From Rhipidocladum racemiflorum (lineage: Eukaryota; Streptophyta; Magnoliopsida; Poales; Poaceae), in NCBI GenBank assembly GCA_036346355.1, contig CM070572.1, forward strand, positions 7,943,001 to 8,007,000: DNA of 64,000 nucleotides, in the 5' to 3' direction. Under the pieces are notes generated by a model. The model searched no databases. It saw nothing but the letters and a program-made list of their open reading frames with translations, and had not been told where the DNA came from. This document shows, in pieces, positions 11,425-22,555 of this stretch (positions are counted from its first letter, which is position 1; each line of letters opens with the position of its first letter). The position numbers were made by a program, and so were the translations under genes.

Positions 11425-14046
11425 ATGGGTATGGCTAAGATGCCCCCGGTGCTTTGGTTAATTGGTGTGGTGCTAACATTTGGAGCTTCAGTTAGTCCGG
11501 CTCAGGGATCTAGGACTCACCACTACGATTTCTTTGTAAGTCTACTTGCATGCATATAGCATTTCAGTTTGAAAGGTGCTTCTATGCTCTTCCTTCTAGT
11601 ATAAATTGCACAAATCTTGAAGCAAACGAAGGGGTAAGTAATCACCATCTACCCTTCATTCATGCTTTAATAGTTGTGCAACTTTTAAAAGAAAGAGCAT
11701 AGAAGCACCTCTCAGGTAGTTTATATGTGTGTTCTATGTACATATGCACACGCATGCATTTACTCTGAGTGTAAACAAGAAGCCTGATGATAGCATGTCT
11801 GCAAATTTATTTCCTGAAAGTGCATACTTTACGCAACAATATCTTTGAAAAGATTGTTTTTGTTTTAGAGGATGGGAACAGCTAAGCCAATTACACCTCA
11901 AAAGTCAAAACTTGCCCTGTTTTGCTAAATTAATTAAGTTCACTGCTAGAGATCTTTCAGTGGAAAACGTGATAGTGGTAGATATATATGCACGCACGCA
12001 CGAAATGAATTAACGACATATAAACCTCGTAATATTTTGCAGATAAAGGAGGCCAACTACACAAGGCTCTGCCACGAGAAGACCATCCTCACCGTCAACG
12101 GCCAGTTCCCCGGCCCGACCATCTACGCGCGGAAAGGCGATGTCGTCGTCGTCAACGTCTACAACCAGGGCGATAAAAACATCACCATCCACTGGTAATA
12201 ATTAGCCCGGCCGGCCATTTACGTACATCTCCTACGACTTCTTCACCTAGCTAACGCGACAATGGCATGCGCCCTGCGTGCAGGCACGGCGTGGACCAGC
12301 CGCGGAACCCGTGGTCGGACGGGCCGGAGTACATAACGCAGTGCCCAATCCAGCCCGGTGCCAACTTCACGTACCGGATCATCTTGTCCGAGGAAGAGGG
12401 CACGCTGTGGTGGCACGCGCACAGCGGCTTCGACCGCTCCACCCTCCACGGCGCCATCGTCATCCACCCCAAGCGCGGCACCACCTTCCCCTTCAAGAAG
12501 CCGCACAAGGAGATACCCATTATCCTCGGTACGTATGCGATGCGATGCATGCCATGCGTATAGCGTTGCGCGATCGGATGTATGCGTATGATCATGATCA
12601 TGCGATACGTTGTATTAATCGATCGGCACAATTTTTGATCCGCAGGTGAGTGGTGGAATGGAGACGTGAACCAAATACTCGAGGAGGCCAAGCGGACCGG
12701 CGGCGACGTCAACTACTCAGATGCGAACACCATCAACGGCCAGCCCGGCGACCTGTTCCCGTGCTCCAAGGACGGTACCTTCAAGGTACCCGTCGAGCAC
12801 GGCAAGACCTACATGCTCCGGATCATCAACGCGGGGCTCGCTAACGATCTCTTCTTTGGCGTCGCCGGGCACCGCCTCACCGTGGTCGGTACCGACGCTT
12901 CTTACACCAAGCCGTTCACCGTTGACCACATCTTCATCTCGCCGGGCCAGACCAAAACCGTGCTGCTCAAGGCCGACCGCGCCACTGACGGCTCGTCATC
13001 CAACAGCCGGTACTACATGGCCGCGAGAACGTTAGCGTCCAACACCGACATCCCCTTCAACAACAGCACGGCCACGGCCATCTTGGAGTACACGGACGCC
13101 CCGCCCGCCTCACGCGCGGGGCCACCGGACTTCCCCAGCCTACCGGCCATCAACGATACTGACGCCGCAACGGCGTACACGGAGCAGCTCCGGTCCCTGG
13201 CCAGCAACGACCACCCGGTGGACGTACCGAAGCACATCGACGAGCACATGCTCGTCACCGTCGCCATCAACACGATCCCCTGCGCACCCAACGAGACGTG
13301 CGAGGGCCCCGACGGCAACCGCCTCGCCGCGAGCCTCAACAACGTCAGCTTCTCGAACCCGTCCGTCGACATCCTCGACGCCTACTACGGTTCCATCCGC
13401 GGCGTGTACGAGACGGACTTCCCCAACAGGCCGCCCTTCTTCTTCAACTTCACCGGTGACAACCCCCCTTCGGTACTCCCGTTCACGAAGCGCGGCACCA
13501 AGGTGAAGGTGCTGGAGTACGGCACCATCGTGGAGGTGGTGTTCCAAGGCACGTCCATTGTCGCCGCCGAGAACCACCCCACGCACCTGCACGGGTTCAG
13601 CTTCTACGTGGTTGGACGAGGGTTTGGTAACTTTGACGAGCACAAGGACCCGGACACCTACAACCTCGTCGACCCGCCGTACCAGAACACGGTCTCCGTG
13701 CCGAAGGCCGGGTGGGCCGCAGTACGCTTCCGCGCAGAAAATCCAGGTGAGTTATTCAGAATTTTTTTTTATGAATTATGATTTTGATTGGAAGGTGTGA
13801 TCTGCAATTTTCATTAACCTCTTTTTATTTTTATTTTTTATTTTTTTATTGAGAAGTAAAAAACCCCAGCACTTTATTAAAGAATAACCTCTTTTTATTT
13901 AATTTGCCTGTTTAGGTGTTTGGTTCATGCATTGCCACTTCGATCGCCATGTGGTGTGGGGGATGGACACCGTGTTCATCGTGAAGGACGGCAAGACCCC
14001 GGAGGCTAAAATGATGCAGCCTCCTCCCGGCATGCCTAAGTGCTAG
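11425..14046 (+). CDS. Laccase A (secreted multicopper oxidase), intact, 5 exons
   Basis: Exons 11425-11535, 12043-12194, 12284-12528, 12646-13746 and 13916-14046 join to 579 aa with GT-AG introns throughout. Residues 1-27 look like a signal peptide (WLIGVVLTFGAS core). The copper sites are complete: HWHG (H87, H89), WWHAH (H132, H134), HPTHLHG (H480, H483, H485) and HCHFDRH (H542, C543, H544, H548), so type 1, 2 and 3 coppers can all be ligated. The T1 axial position is Met553, where many lignin-type plant laccases have Leu. Laccases oxidise phenolics or monolignols in the wall, reducing oxygen to water; the substrate of this copy is unknown. The first ATG (MGMAKM) was chosen because it opens the signal peptide 142 bp from the TATA box. 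Size and exon pattern are normal for the family. Confidence 0.93.
11571..11713. mobile_element. 143-bp MITE in intron 1 of laccase A
   Basis: Terminal inverted repeats GAAAGGTGCTTCTATGCTCTT and its complement (AAGAGCATAGAAGCACCTCTC) bound the element. The flanks TTTCAGTTT and AGGTAGTTT form an imperfect 9-bp duplication, suggesting a Mutator-like MITE. Copy C reads CATTTTAGTTTATATG without it, so it inserted in A after the units separated. It does not disturb the splice sites. Confidence 0.75.
13831..13884 (-). mobile_element. 54-bp poly-T-headed retro-insertion in intron 4 of laccase A
   Basis: The 16-bp word TAACCTCTTTTTATTT is duplicated at 13815-13830 and 13885-13900. Between the copies lies an A/T tract followed by TTGAGAAGTAAAAAACCCC and AGCACTTTATTAAAG. 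Copy B reads the site once (38670-38690). A long target duplication plus a terminal poly-T points to a heavily 5'-truncated LINE or SINE inserted on the minus strand. Confidence 0.7.
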
Positions 14047-14701
14047 TGACAGTGGTTACATGGAGCATGGCAGCAATAAGCATCACAATCGAGCAATAAG
14101 TTTTTTTTTCTTTAGTCGATTCATTTGATTAATTACTTTATCATGCAATGTTTAAGCATAGGCGCACAATAAACGGGTAAGTTGAAATCCCTGCAAGTTG
14201 ACATTGATGCATGTTTCCATTTGTTTGAGCGAAAAAAAATATTGATCGGTTTGTTATTCAGTCTCTAAATGTAATAAAATAATGTTTTATTGTGGAGTAG
14301 TGTGTTCTGTATATAGCAAAGATTTGTATCTTGGCCATTTCTACCACAAAAGTTTAAACCAAGTGAGGTAAAAAGACCATTCTGCACTACTATTCAGCAC
14401 GTATTTTGCTTCATGGATCTCAAGCAACTATTGAGATAGCCACTCTTCTGTATTCGTCTTGTATTTGTATTCAATACTATTGGTATTGCTGTCGGGTTTC
14501 ACCCTACTAAACACAATAATAACTGAGCTGCTGCCTCGAATAGACAAAAGACAAAAAGATGAGTACTAGTAGTAATTGTGCATTAGTTATCGCCATCTGT
14601 ACATGGAATTTAGAAATTAGACGACCATCCATCATGTCACAATGCTGCCGTTTCGACACGACTAGCTAGCTCTCGTAGTCGTTATAAGCAAGAAAAAGTA
14701 G
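14047..14701 (+). other. 3' UTR and downstream spacer of laccase A
   Basis: AATAAA words occur at about 14169 (CACAATAAACGG) and 14273 (GTAATAAAATAATG), so polyadenylation could fall at about 14190-14310. In unit B the second word is changed (GTAATAACATG). From about 14420 to the end of the unit, A and B are almost identical. Confidence 0.6.
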
Positions 14702-14896
14702 TTGCACAAAATGGCGGATTTCGTCGAACAGCGCCATCTCCGAGATGATAGATCAGCCTGGAATTCCTTATGTTTTGGTGGAAAGGAACGCAATTCTTCA
14801 GGCTTTCAGATCTCCAGTCTCCGCGCGCCCTGGCGACAAAATCAGAGCAGCAGCAGTTATGCCGAGGGAGGCAGGGGCTACCAGTACCAGCCTTAG
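14702..14896 (+). other. Small ORF of 64 codons, identical in units A and B
   Basis: The peptide begins MHKMADFVEQRHL and ends GRGYQYQP. It is identical in the unit B copy at 39489-39683. It could be a short gene, part of a longer decayed exon, or an accident. Identity alone is weak support because the surrounding non-coding DNA of A and B is equally conserved. No domain is recognised. Confidence 0.3.
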
Positions 14897-15590
14897 AAGT
14901 TTAGCTCCTAGCTCATGGTTTTAGTTTAGCTAGTTTTCTCTCCTTGTTTTCGTTGTAAATTCTCTCAGGAATCAACAGCGCCATCTCTGACCCGCTATCC
15001 GGTACCAAGCAGGCAACCAGCGTCGCAAACTACCCCCGCGCACGCCCAGCGTTTTGTTCGGTTCCATTCCCGCGCTGCGCGAGCGCGACGACAGGGACCC
15101 GGCGGCGCGGTGCGTACGTACATAGCCGAGGTGAGGTGTGCGTGCGTACGATGGCCGCGTTGGCGTTCCGCCGAATTGAATCTCTCCTGAACGCTTGAGC
15201 GCCGACGGGAAGGTTGTGGTCGTAGGTCGGGCGGCGTGCGCCGATGAGCGTGCGTGCGACGTGCCGGCGCATCGCATCTATGCTGGCGCAAGGTTAAGAT
15301 TCTTTATGGCGATACCTTAGATCGGAAGCTTCAAGAAGCTGCCCACGCGCGTGGATCTATGGAGAGGGACAAGCAGAAGTCAGGGCCCGATGTCCCCCTC
15401 GTGCTGCTCCTGGGCATCGCTCCTCCTCTCCTCCCTCCGCCAGCCCCACGCGCCGACGACCTGCCGAAGCTCCTCCGCCGCGGTAACCTCCGGTACCCAC
15501 TCCTCCTCGCCCTCCTCTGTGTTTCATGTAGGGTGTTCTTTGGTCACTTTTTATCGGCTGGAGCAACACCTCTTACTAGGAGTCGATGAG
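14897..15590. other. GC-rich tail of unit A, no confirmed gene
   Basis: GC-rich from 14990 to about 15540, open in several frames on both strands, with no recognisable protein. It resembles first-exon or promoter DNA of a grass gene (CTCCTCC runs, CGCCG runs) that may have been trapped in the duplication. The same tail ends unit B, and a 130-bp piece of it survives at 51954-52083. Confidence 0.4.
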
Positions 15591-16886
15591 CCACGGGACT
15601 GGAGTAGCTGGGGATTGGTTTTACTGGTTAATAGGTGGGTCCCGCCGAAGAGAGAAGCACGTTCCAAACATTGGAGAAGAAATGGTTACTTCTTTAGATG
15701 CTTACGCGGCCGAACTTTGAAGCCGAATCGATTGAATACACTGAAGATGCCCTTAGACCTTAGTACGTAGGTGCTTGCTTTCGTAGTCTATGCACATTGC
15801 ACAGGTTGAAAAGTCTGCAGTCATGCACGCACGGACGCTCGTTCCAGTCAAATTGCATGGAAGCTAGCCAAGAAATTCGTCCCGCTTTTGCTTGCGTCGT
15901 GCGGAGTTTAAAACAGTTGCTTGAAATGATTTGGATGATCGGGATGGGTGGATGAATGCCGGCCGTCGGATGTGTATATTCGTCTGGAATCAGATCAGAA
16001 TTCACAAGTCTGTTGGCATCGCAGACGTACGTCACTTAATTACCTGCGGTGCATATTTGCACAGGTTAGCTAGAGTTAGTCAGTATTTTGAATATATACG
16101 CACGCAATTACCGACCAACTCCGCGCCAAATTTCTGACTAGCTAAACAATAATATATCCCCATTAGTAATCTGCACTCCCCGTTAACTATTTACTCGAGA
16201 CTTGCAGCATGCTACTAGATGCGTTGTCGATAGAATAATTTCCGGGATTTTTTTAAAGGAAACTGCTATCCGAAATTCGCATTTTTAGGGGACATTTTCG
16301 TAAAAAAGGGATTTAAATGCATTTTATAAAAAATTTAGGGCCTTTTAAAAAACTGTGAAATCCGGATTTTTTAAGGGTCTTTTTCGAGAAAAAGGGATTC
16401 AGAGATCTTTTCGCAAAAAAGGTGTAATTTATACATTTTTTGGGGCTTTTTAAAAAATTTAGTGAAATCCGGTTTTTTGGTGAAAAGGGGGATCGGATGT
16501 AATTGTTTAAATTTTCAGGGGCCTTTCACAAAAAATAGCGAAATCCAGTTTTTTGGGGGCCTTTTCGCAAAAAGGGAATTAGCCGTAATTTTCAGATTTT
16601 GTAGGGGCCTTCCCAAAAAAATCCGATGCAATGAGCCCCATGCTGCCAGGCGTCGCGCCGCAAATAAAAAAAACGTGCGGGTTACGCGCGCAAGGGAGCT
16701 GGAGTTGAAGCCACAAGGAATCGTTTTACCACTGTGCTACGGAGTTGTCGTGTTAAAGCAATGGTATAACTTATTTAAGCTGCACTAACCCAGTGGCTAA
16801 ATGGACAACATGGACGTAGGCCAAGTGAACACGCCAGCCAAAAAAGGCGTTGGAGGTCGGAACCTTTTTGGGTGTAATATAAGTAA
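15591..16886. other. Unit B spacer, copy of 7531-8850
   Basis: No gene is seen. It follows unit A closely, with small indels, and includes the same AT-rich degenerate phrases at about 16240-16640. It lacks the 264-bp ACTAG-flanked insertion of A, and reads GTGTAATATAAGTAACTAGAAACGC straight into the minisatellite. Confidence 0.6.
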
Positions 16887-18420
16887 CTAGAAACGCAAGC
16901 GCGGCGCACGCCGCGCGCGTGAATGGAAAATATTTTTTTTTTCGGAGAAAAAACAGATCACGAAAACATTTTTTCCATGCTCCGGAGAGCAAACGGACCA
17001 CGAAAGTATTTTTTTCCGGGAAAAACGCCGCGCACGTGAATGGGAAAAATTTTTTGTTTTTTTTTCGGAGAAAAAACAGACCACGGAAACATTTTTCCCA
17101 TGCTCCGGAGAGCAAACGGATCACGAAAATATTTCGCCGCGCGCGTGAATGGAAAAAAATTCAGAGAAAAAGATCACGAAAACATTTTTCCCATGCTCCG
17201 AGAGCAAGCGGACCCACGAAAGTATTTTTTCCGAAAAACGCACGCCAAGACGTGAACGGAAAAAAATTTTGTTTTTTTCTGAGAAAAACAGACTACTTTA
17301 AACATTTTTCTCATGCTCCGAGAGCAAACGGAGCACGAAAATATTTTTTCTAGAAAAAGCGGCGTTCACAAGTGAACGGAAAATATTTTTTGTTTTTTTT
17401 TCGGAGAAAAAACAGACCACGGAAACATTTTTCCTATACTCCGGAGAGTAAACGGAGCACGAAAACATTTTTTTCGGGGAAAACGGAGAAAGGACCTGAA
17501 CGAAAAGTCTAGGAACCAATTTGTTATAATTTTGGACTTGTTCGATATTTCGAATAAGTAGGAAAGGGCTAATTCGCAATTCGTATTAATGGGAGGTTCT
17601 TTGTGTAAAACGGCGAACGGAGGACCTAAACGCGAACGGGGAAAAATATTCTACACTCACAGAAAATTACAAAGGACCTATCCGTAATTTCAAAGAACTG
17701 GGGGTGTTTTTTGCAAGAAAGGGAGAGAGAGTGGGGGAGATGACGTGGGGGGCTGAGGGACCCGGAAAGCTTCCGGTAATATAGCTGGTAGTATATTAAC
17801 TAGAAAAGTGAGTGCGGCGCACGCCGCGCGCGTGAACGAAAAACAAATTTGTGATGTTTTTCAAGAAAAAACAGACAACGAAAACACTTATTTCGGAAAA
17901 AACAAGAAAAAAATGGACTACGAAAGCATTCTTTCCGGGGAAAACAGAAAAGTTTTTTTTAGAGGAAAAACGGGCCACGAAAACATTTTTCCGGGGAGAG
18001 CGAATAAAAACGGGCCACGAAAACATTTTTACGTGAAAAATAAGAAAAAACGGACCATAAAAATATTTTCCCAAGAAAAATCGCGGCGCACGCTGCGCGT
18101 GAACGAAAAACGGATTTACATTTTTTCGGAGAAAAAAAGGATCACGAAAACAATTTTTCGGGAAAACGAGGAAAAACGGACCACGAAAACATTTTTCCGG
18201 GAAAAAGGAGGGAAAACGGATGCCGAAAACATTTTTCCTGGGAAAAATGAGAAAAAACGGACCCTGAAAATATTTTTTCTGAAAAAAACGGAGAAAAGAT
18301 GAACGAAAAACGAGTTTCCATTTATTTTATTTTTGAAAAAATAGACCACGAAAACATGCTCCGGAGAAAAAACGGGCCACGAAAATATTTTTTCTGGGCA
18401 AAACGGGAAAAGGACCTAGA
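16887..18420. repeat. Two consecutive palindromic minisatellite modules, unit B
   Basis: Module B1 (16887-17500) uses a variant unit with CATGCTCCGGAGAGCAAACGG words. Module B2 (17803-18420) has the CGAAAACATTTTTCCGGGAA-type units of A and C. Both begin AACTAGAAA followed by a GC-rich CGGCGCACGCCGCGCGCG core. The spacer 17500-17800 contains TTCCGGTAATATAGCTGG. Having two modules in tandem suggests that the module is itself a mobile or duplicating unit. Confidence 0.7.
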
Positions 18421-19242
18421 CGTAAAGTGCGAGGACTTATTTGTTATAATCTTGAACCTGTTCGCTATTTTGAAAAAATTAGAAAAAGGCTCGTTCGCGA
18501 TTCGTATTTAACGGGAGTCTCCTTCTGTAAAATGGCAAACGAGAGGCCTAAACGCAAACCAGGAATAAAAATCTTCCCCTCACATAAAATCGCAAAGGGC
18601 CTCTTTGTCCTTTGACCTATCCGCGATTTGGAGGAATAAATAAACTTTTTTGGAAAATTAGATGGGGGTGAGGTGGATGCCTGAGGAGGCTTGAAACCTC
18701 CCGGATGTAATATATGGATAATGTGTGAATTTTAAAACAGAAGTAGTATAAATTAAATGTGCCCATTCGCTGGTCACAACTATCACACATATGCAAGCAG
18801 TGGTAGTACCAGGGTTCACAAAACCAGTCGATTTTCGTCAATTTTTGTGATTTTCAACCTTATCGAACTGGTTTGACGTATAAAAGCGGTCAGTAAACCG
18901 GTTAAATTAAAAAAAATTCATGCGACGCAAAACAAACTGATTTTCAATCAAAACCGACCGGTTTTGTATAAAAAATCGTGTGGTAGTGCGTCAGATTTCA
19001 GTACATGGTCAAAACCGGCCGGTTTTTAGTAAAAACAGATCAGTTTTCTATTTTTGTTAATATTTTCAAAAAATTCGAATTCTTAACCTTTCGATTTCTG
19101 ATAAATTGTAAGCGATTTTTGACTTGATATTTTCAATTTTAGAATTTCAATTTTTCAGCGATTTTTTTGGTTTGGATATTGTTAATCTGGGTAGTACTTC
19201 TCTATATCAGATAATTTGAATATCGATCGGTGCATGCATGAT
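18421..19242. other. Unit B spacer with AACCGG palindromes, no gene
   Basis: Corresponds to 9791-10615 of unit A. It contains AAACCGGCCGGTTTTTAG at about 19012 and related words. No conserved ORF was found. Confidence 0.5.
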
Positions 19243-19632
19243 CAGTGGCGGAGCCAGAAAGATTCAACGATAGGGGCTAAAAAAAGAGACATCCAAAATC
19301 AACGATGTGCGCGCGAGGCTGAGCCGCCGAGGCACTAGGCCGAGACAGAGAGGCAAGTCACCGGGAAGACGTGCGTGCGCTGCGCGAGGCCGAGGCACTA
19401 GGCAGAGCGGCGCCTCGCCTTGCCGTTGTTTGTTGCCATGAAGACGAACTGACGCGATGCGAGTCATGGAGACGCTACACGGTTTGCTAATTTGCTACTA
19501 ATGCAATGCATTCAGAATTTCAGATGGCTAATTGCATGGCTAATCGCTAATACCGATGGGCAGGAAGGGTTTTAGGGGCTGGTGTGGGGTGGGCTTCAGC
19601 CCCACCCAGCCCCACGAGCAGCTCCGCCCATG
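19243..19632. mobile_element. 390-bp hAT-like MITE, unit B only
   Basis: Inserted between two copies of GCATGAT (19236-19242 and 19633-19639). Its ends are CAGTGGCGGAGCCAG and GCAGCTCCGCCCATG, which form short imperfect inverted repeats. Units A and C read GCATGCATGATGGAAA without it. The 7-8 bp duplication and CAGTGGCGGAGC-type end suggest an hAT-type non-autonomous element; that class call is inference. ORFs within it are not meaningful. Confidence 0.75.
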
Positions 19633-19848
19633 GCATGATGGAAAACGTACTGGCAACTTAATTAATCAATGGAGTTGCGTAGACCAGAGACTAGCATATA
19701 ATTTATCGACCCACTCCGCAATCTGCATGACTGCATGCACGCATAGACCTAACGGGCCTTCACGTCGCACGCCTATTCAATTGACGATTTCTTATGTCTA
19801 CGTCGATCGCACGCAGTTTGACAGTCCAATTGAAAATCTCTTCTTGAT

Positions 19849-20504
19849 GGCCGCCGGGCATGCATGCGTACGCATATGCATCGATATAAGCATTGAGAAC
19901 TCGCCTTTCTAGCTTGAACCGTTGATCCACGCCATGCACTTTCCTTTGCTCGATTAAGAAAGCAATATCATATAGGAAATAAATTTTGTGGAGCGGTATG
20001 CAAACTTTTTTCCATGCATATCTGACGCTGATTGATGTCACGTGGACAATTCTGCAATCTAACACTACGACTTAATTTATGTGGAAATAAATATCTGACG
20101 CTTATTTCAATACAAATTTGGTTTTGCTTTGAATTCTCTAAAAGCTGATTCTGAATTGTGGTTATTGAAAAGCTGATTCTCCAAAAGCTGGAATCCAAAA
20201 GCACCTATGAAGTGGATTGTGGATTCTAGTGTATTTGGATGGGTTGGATTGTGAGAATCGGATTCTAGAATCATGCTGTTTGTTTTTTATTCATCTTTTA
20301 GGGTTAGAATCCACATGTTAAAAGCAAAAAAAACAGACCCTTAATGTCGTGGCGTTGGATTGCAGGATTGTCCACGTGACATCAATCAGCATCAGGTATG
20401 CATGAGAAGAAGTTTGCATACCAGCTCCACGAAATTTATTTCCTATCATACAAGCCTCCGGCCTCTGCCTTAGAAGCGATGCATTAATCTACTGGAAATG
20501 TCGT
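19849..20504. repeat. 656-bp segment with large foldback, present in B and C, absent in A
   Basis: Unit A joins TTCTTGAT directly to CGTCAGTTGCC. Here the left arm (about 19968-20071) and right arm (about 20345-20452) are reverse complements over about 105 bp with few mismatches (TAGGAAATAAATTT...GTCACGTGGACAAT in the arms). The loop of about 270 bp has AAAGCTGATTCT phrases. It could be a foldback MITE, and if transcribed it would make a long hairpin RNA. Confidence 0.75.
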
Positions 20505-20578
20505 CGTCAGTTGCCGCGAATCAAGGGGTTCAAGGCTTGGACACCGTCGTCGCTGCAGCAACAAGCAGGGCCACCAAT

Positions 20579-22555
20579 TTATTTATTTTTTTGATCAAAA
20601 AGGGCAACAGAAGATGCCCCAGTTTCATATAGAAACAGTATATATTATAACGTCCAACATGTCCCAAAAAAAAAACAACAGAAACATAACCTTCCACCAT
20701 AGTCATCAAACTTATTATTAGAACTCAACAACAGAACCATATGACATTCAACCCATCAGGTTTTTTAGATATGAAGAGACTAGAAACAATTCTTCCGGAA
20801 TTTCCTCATCTTCAGGTTTAGATGCAACTGTGTTAGATATGTTACTCCCAGATCCAAGGCCAATGGCGCCCGAAACTTCCTCTCCAGACTTGCGCAGAAT
20901 GAGTTCATCTGAACCAACATATCTTTCCTGTACAGCGGTTTCCAATCCCTTAATAACATGAGGATTTTTCTCCAAATACTCTTTACACTTGACCAGCTCT
21001 GTGACAAGAAAATCATATTATTTCTCATGGTCCATAAACTCCATAAAATGGCTACACAAATGGTGTTCAACACAGCATTTGTTTTATTGCTAACTCAAAA
21101 ACAAGCAATAGACTCAAAGTTGAAACCAATATTCAAATCAAAGAAACTATTGACCACCTCCCAAGAATTCTTGGCAACCACACAATCAAAAAACAGATGA
21201 GTAATAGACTCATTTTCATTACAAAAGCTACACACTTTATCTATCCCTCTTTTTAGCAAATTATCCTTAATCATGATCTTGTTATGGGAAAGGAGCCAAA
21301 GAAATAAATGAATCCTGAGGGGAACAATTAAGGTCCAGATTGAGGGAATAAAACAGGCATAACCCCCCGAAAATTAAATGGCAAAAAGAGATTTGACAGA
21401 GTAAACACCATTGCTATTATACTGCCAGATCAAAGCGTCATCATCGTCCACAAAATTAATACTATTAACCACTTCCCTCAATTCTAATCATTTAATCATC
21501 AGTCTTTCTGAGAAATTCCTTATAAAAGAGCATTTAAAATTAATGCCATCCCAAATCTCAGCAATCGTTAGACCTTTCTCATTTGTAATAACATACAAAT
21601 CCCAAAATTGAGTAGCTAAACAAGAATTTCCAAACCAAATGTCTTCCCAAAAACTAATCTTATTCCCATTCCCCACCTTCCATTTATAACCAAATTTAGT
21701 AGCATGCATAGCCCAAACAACACCCTTCCAAAAATTGGAAGCATGCTCCGTATCGCAAAGAAAAATATTCGGTCTATCAGTTTTATATTTAAACTTAATC
21801 AAGTCTTTCCACTGTCTAGATTCTTTAGAACAAAACCTCTTAACCCAAGACGCCAAAAGACACAAATTCAAATCTCTAAGACCCTCGAAATTATTCCAAA
21901 GGCAACTCGCCATGTGGGAATTGATGAGATCCAAAGCCCATTGGGGAAACTTGAAAAAAGAAAGGAGGTAGAGAGGTATACTAGCAAGACAAGATTTAAT
22001 CAGAACTAACCGACCACTGTACGACAAAAGTTTACCCCTCCAACATGCGATCCTTTTCAAAATTTTATCAACAAGAGGTTGAAAATCTTCCCTTCTAATC
22101 TTATCATAATGAAGAGGAATGCCAAGATATTTAATGGGAAAAGACCCAATTTTACAACAAAAGTAATTAGCATATCTTTCAATTTCAGAATTATCACAAC
22201 CAATAGCAATTAGCTCACTCTTATGAAAATTAATCCTCATCCCAGACATTTGCTCCAAACATGTTAAGAACCATTTAAGATGCAAAACAATCTTATCATC
22301 ATTTTTAATGAACAGAAGGGTGTCATCAGCATACTGCAGACTAATAATACCACAAGAACAGAACCTTTCACAAAGCACTTTTATTAAACCAGCACTAGAA
22401 GTTGTAATTAACATTCTAGTAAAGACATCTGCCACCAAGTTGAAAAAATTTGGGGATAGAAGATCCCTTTGTCTTAGACCCCTACCAGTATGAAAAAACG
22501 TATTCTCAACATTGTTTATTTTAATTCCAACAGAACCTTTACTTATGATAGAAAT
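20579..22555 (-). mobile_element. 5'-truncated LINE (L1-like), unit B
   Basis: Flanked by a perfect 12-bp duplication AGGGCCACCAAT (20567-20578 and 22556-22567). The poly-A end appears as a T-rich tract at the left (TTATTTATTTTTTT), so the element reads on the minus strand. It codes for the C-terminal half of an L1-type reverse transcriptase and a downstream RVT zinc-binding domain. An almost identical copy with the same duplication lies in unit C, so insertion preceded the B/C duplication. It sits about 380 bp upstream of the laccase B TATA box. Confidence 0.93.
21488..22555 (-). pseudogene. LINE reverse transcriptase C-terminal part (B copy)
   Basis: The ORF reading from 22555 down to 21488 begins within RT. 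It keeps the RQRDLLSPNFFNLV block and the catalytic QYADDTLLF block (YADD), then a GMRINFHKSEL phrase and the LGIPL thumb-side phrase, all typical of plant L1 RT. The track start methionine lies in the target-site duplication, so it is not the native start. Further left, about 21095-21320 encodes a zinc-binding domain with LFLWLLSHNK and a C..C/H..C pattern. Non-functional: the endonuclease and first half of RT are missing. Confidence 0.88.

Larger units (their letters stand above)
7531..15590 (+). repeat. Tandem unit A of the laccase array (8,060 bp)
   Basis: The unit starts at CCACGGGACTGGAGTAGC. The same word recurs at 15591 and 40378, each time after ...AGGAGTCGATGAG, so unit boundaries are clear. 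Content in order: AT-rich spacer, palindromic minisatellite, upstream region, intact laccase gene, a small conserved ORF and a GC-rich tail. Unit A lacks the LINE and foldback segment present in B and C, and carries its own small insertions in laccase introns 1 and 4. Confidence 0.9.

Noticed and set aside
12243..13643. Several long ORFs opposite or out of frame to the laccase exons
   Set aside because: They are shadows of GC-rich laccase exons 3 and 4; the true frame carries all copper-binding motifs and proper splice sites.
14702..14896. Treating the 64-codon ORF as a confirmed gene because A and B are identical
   Set aside because: The non-coding DNA around it is equally identical, so conservation gives no evidence of selection.
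15254..15589. 111-codon ORF in the unit tails as a gene
   Set aside because: No domain, and other frames are equally open in this GC-rich stretch.
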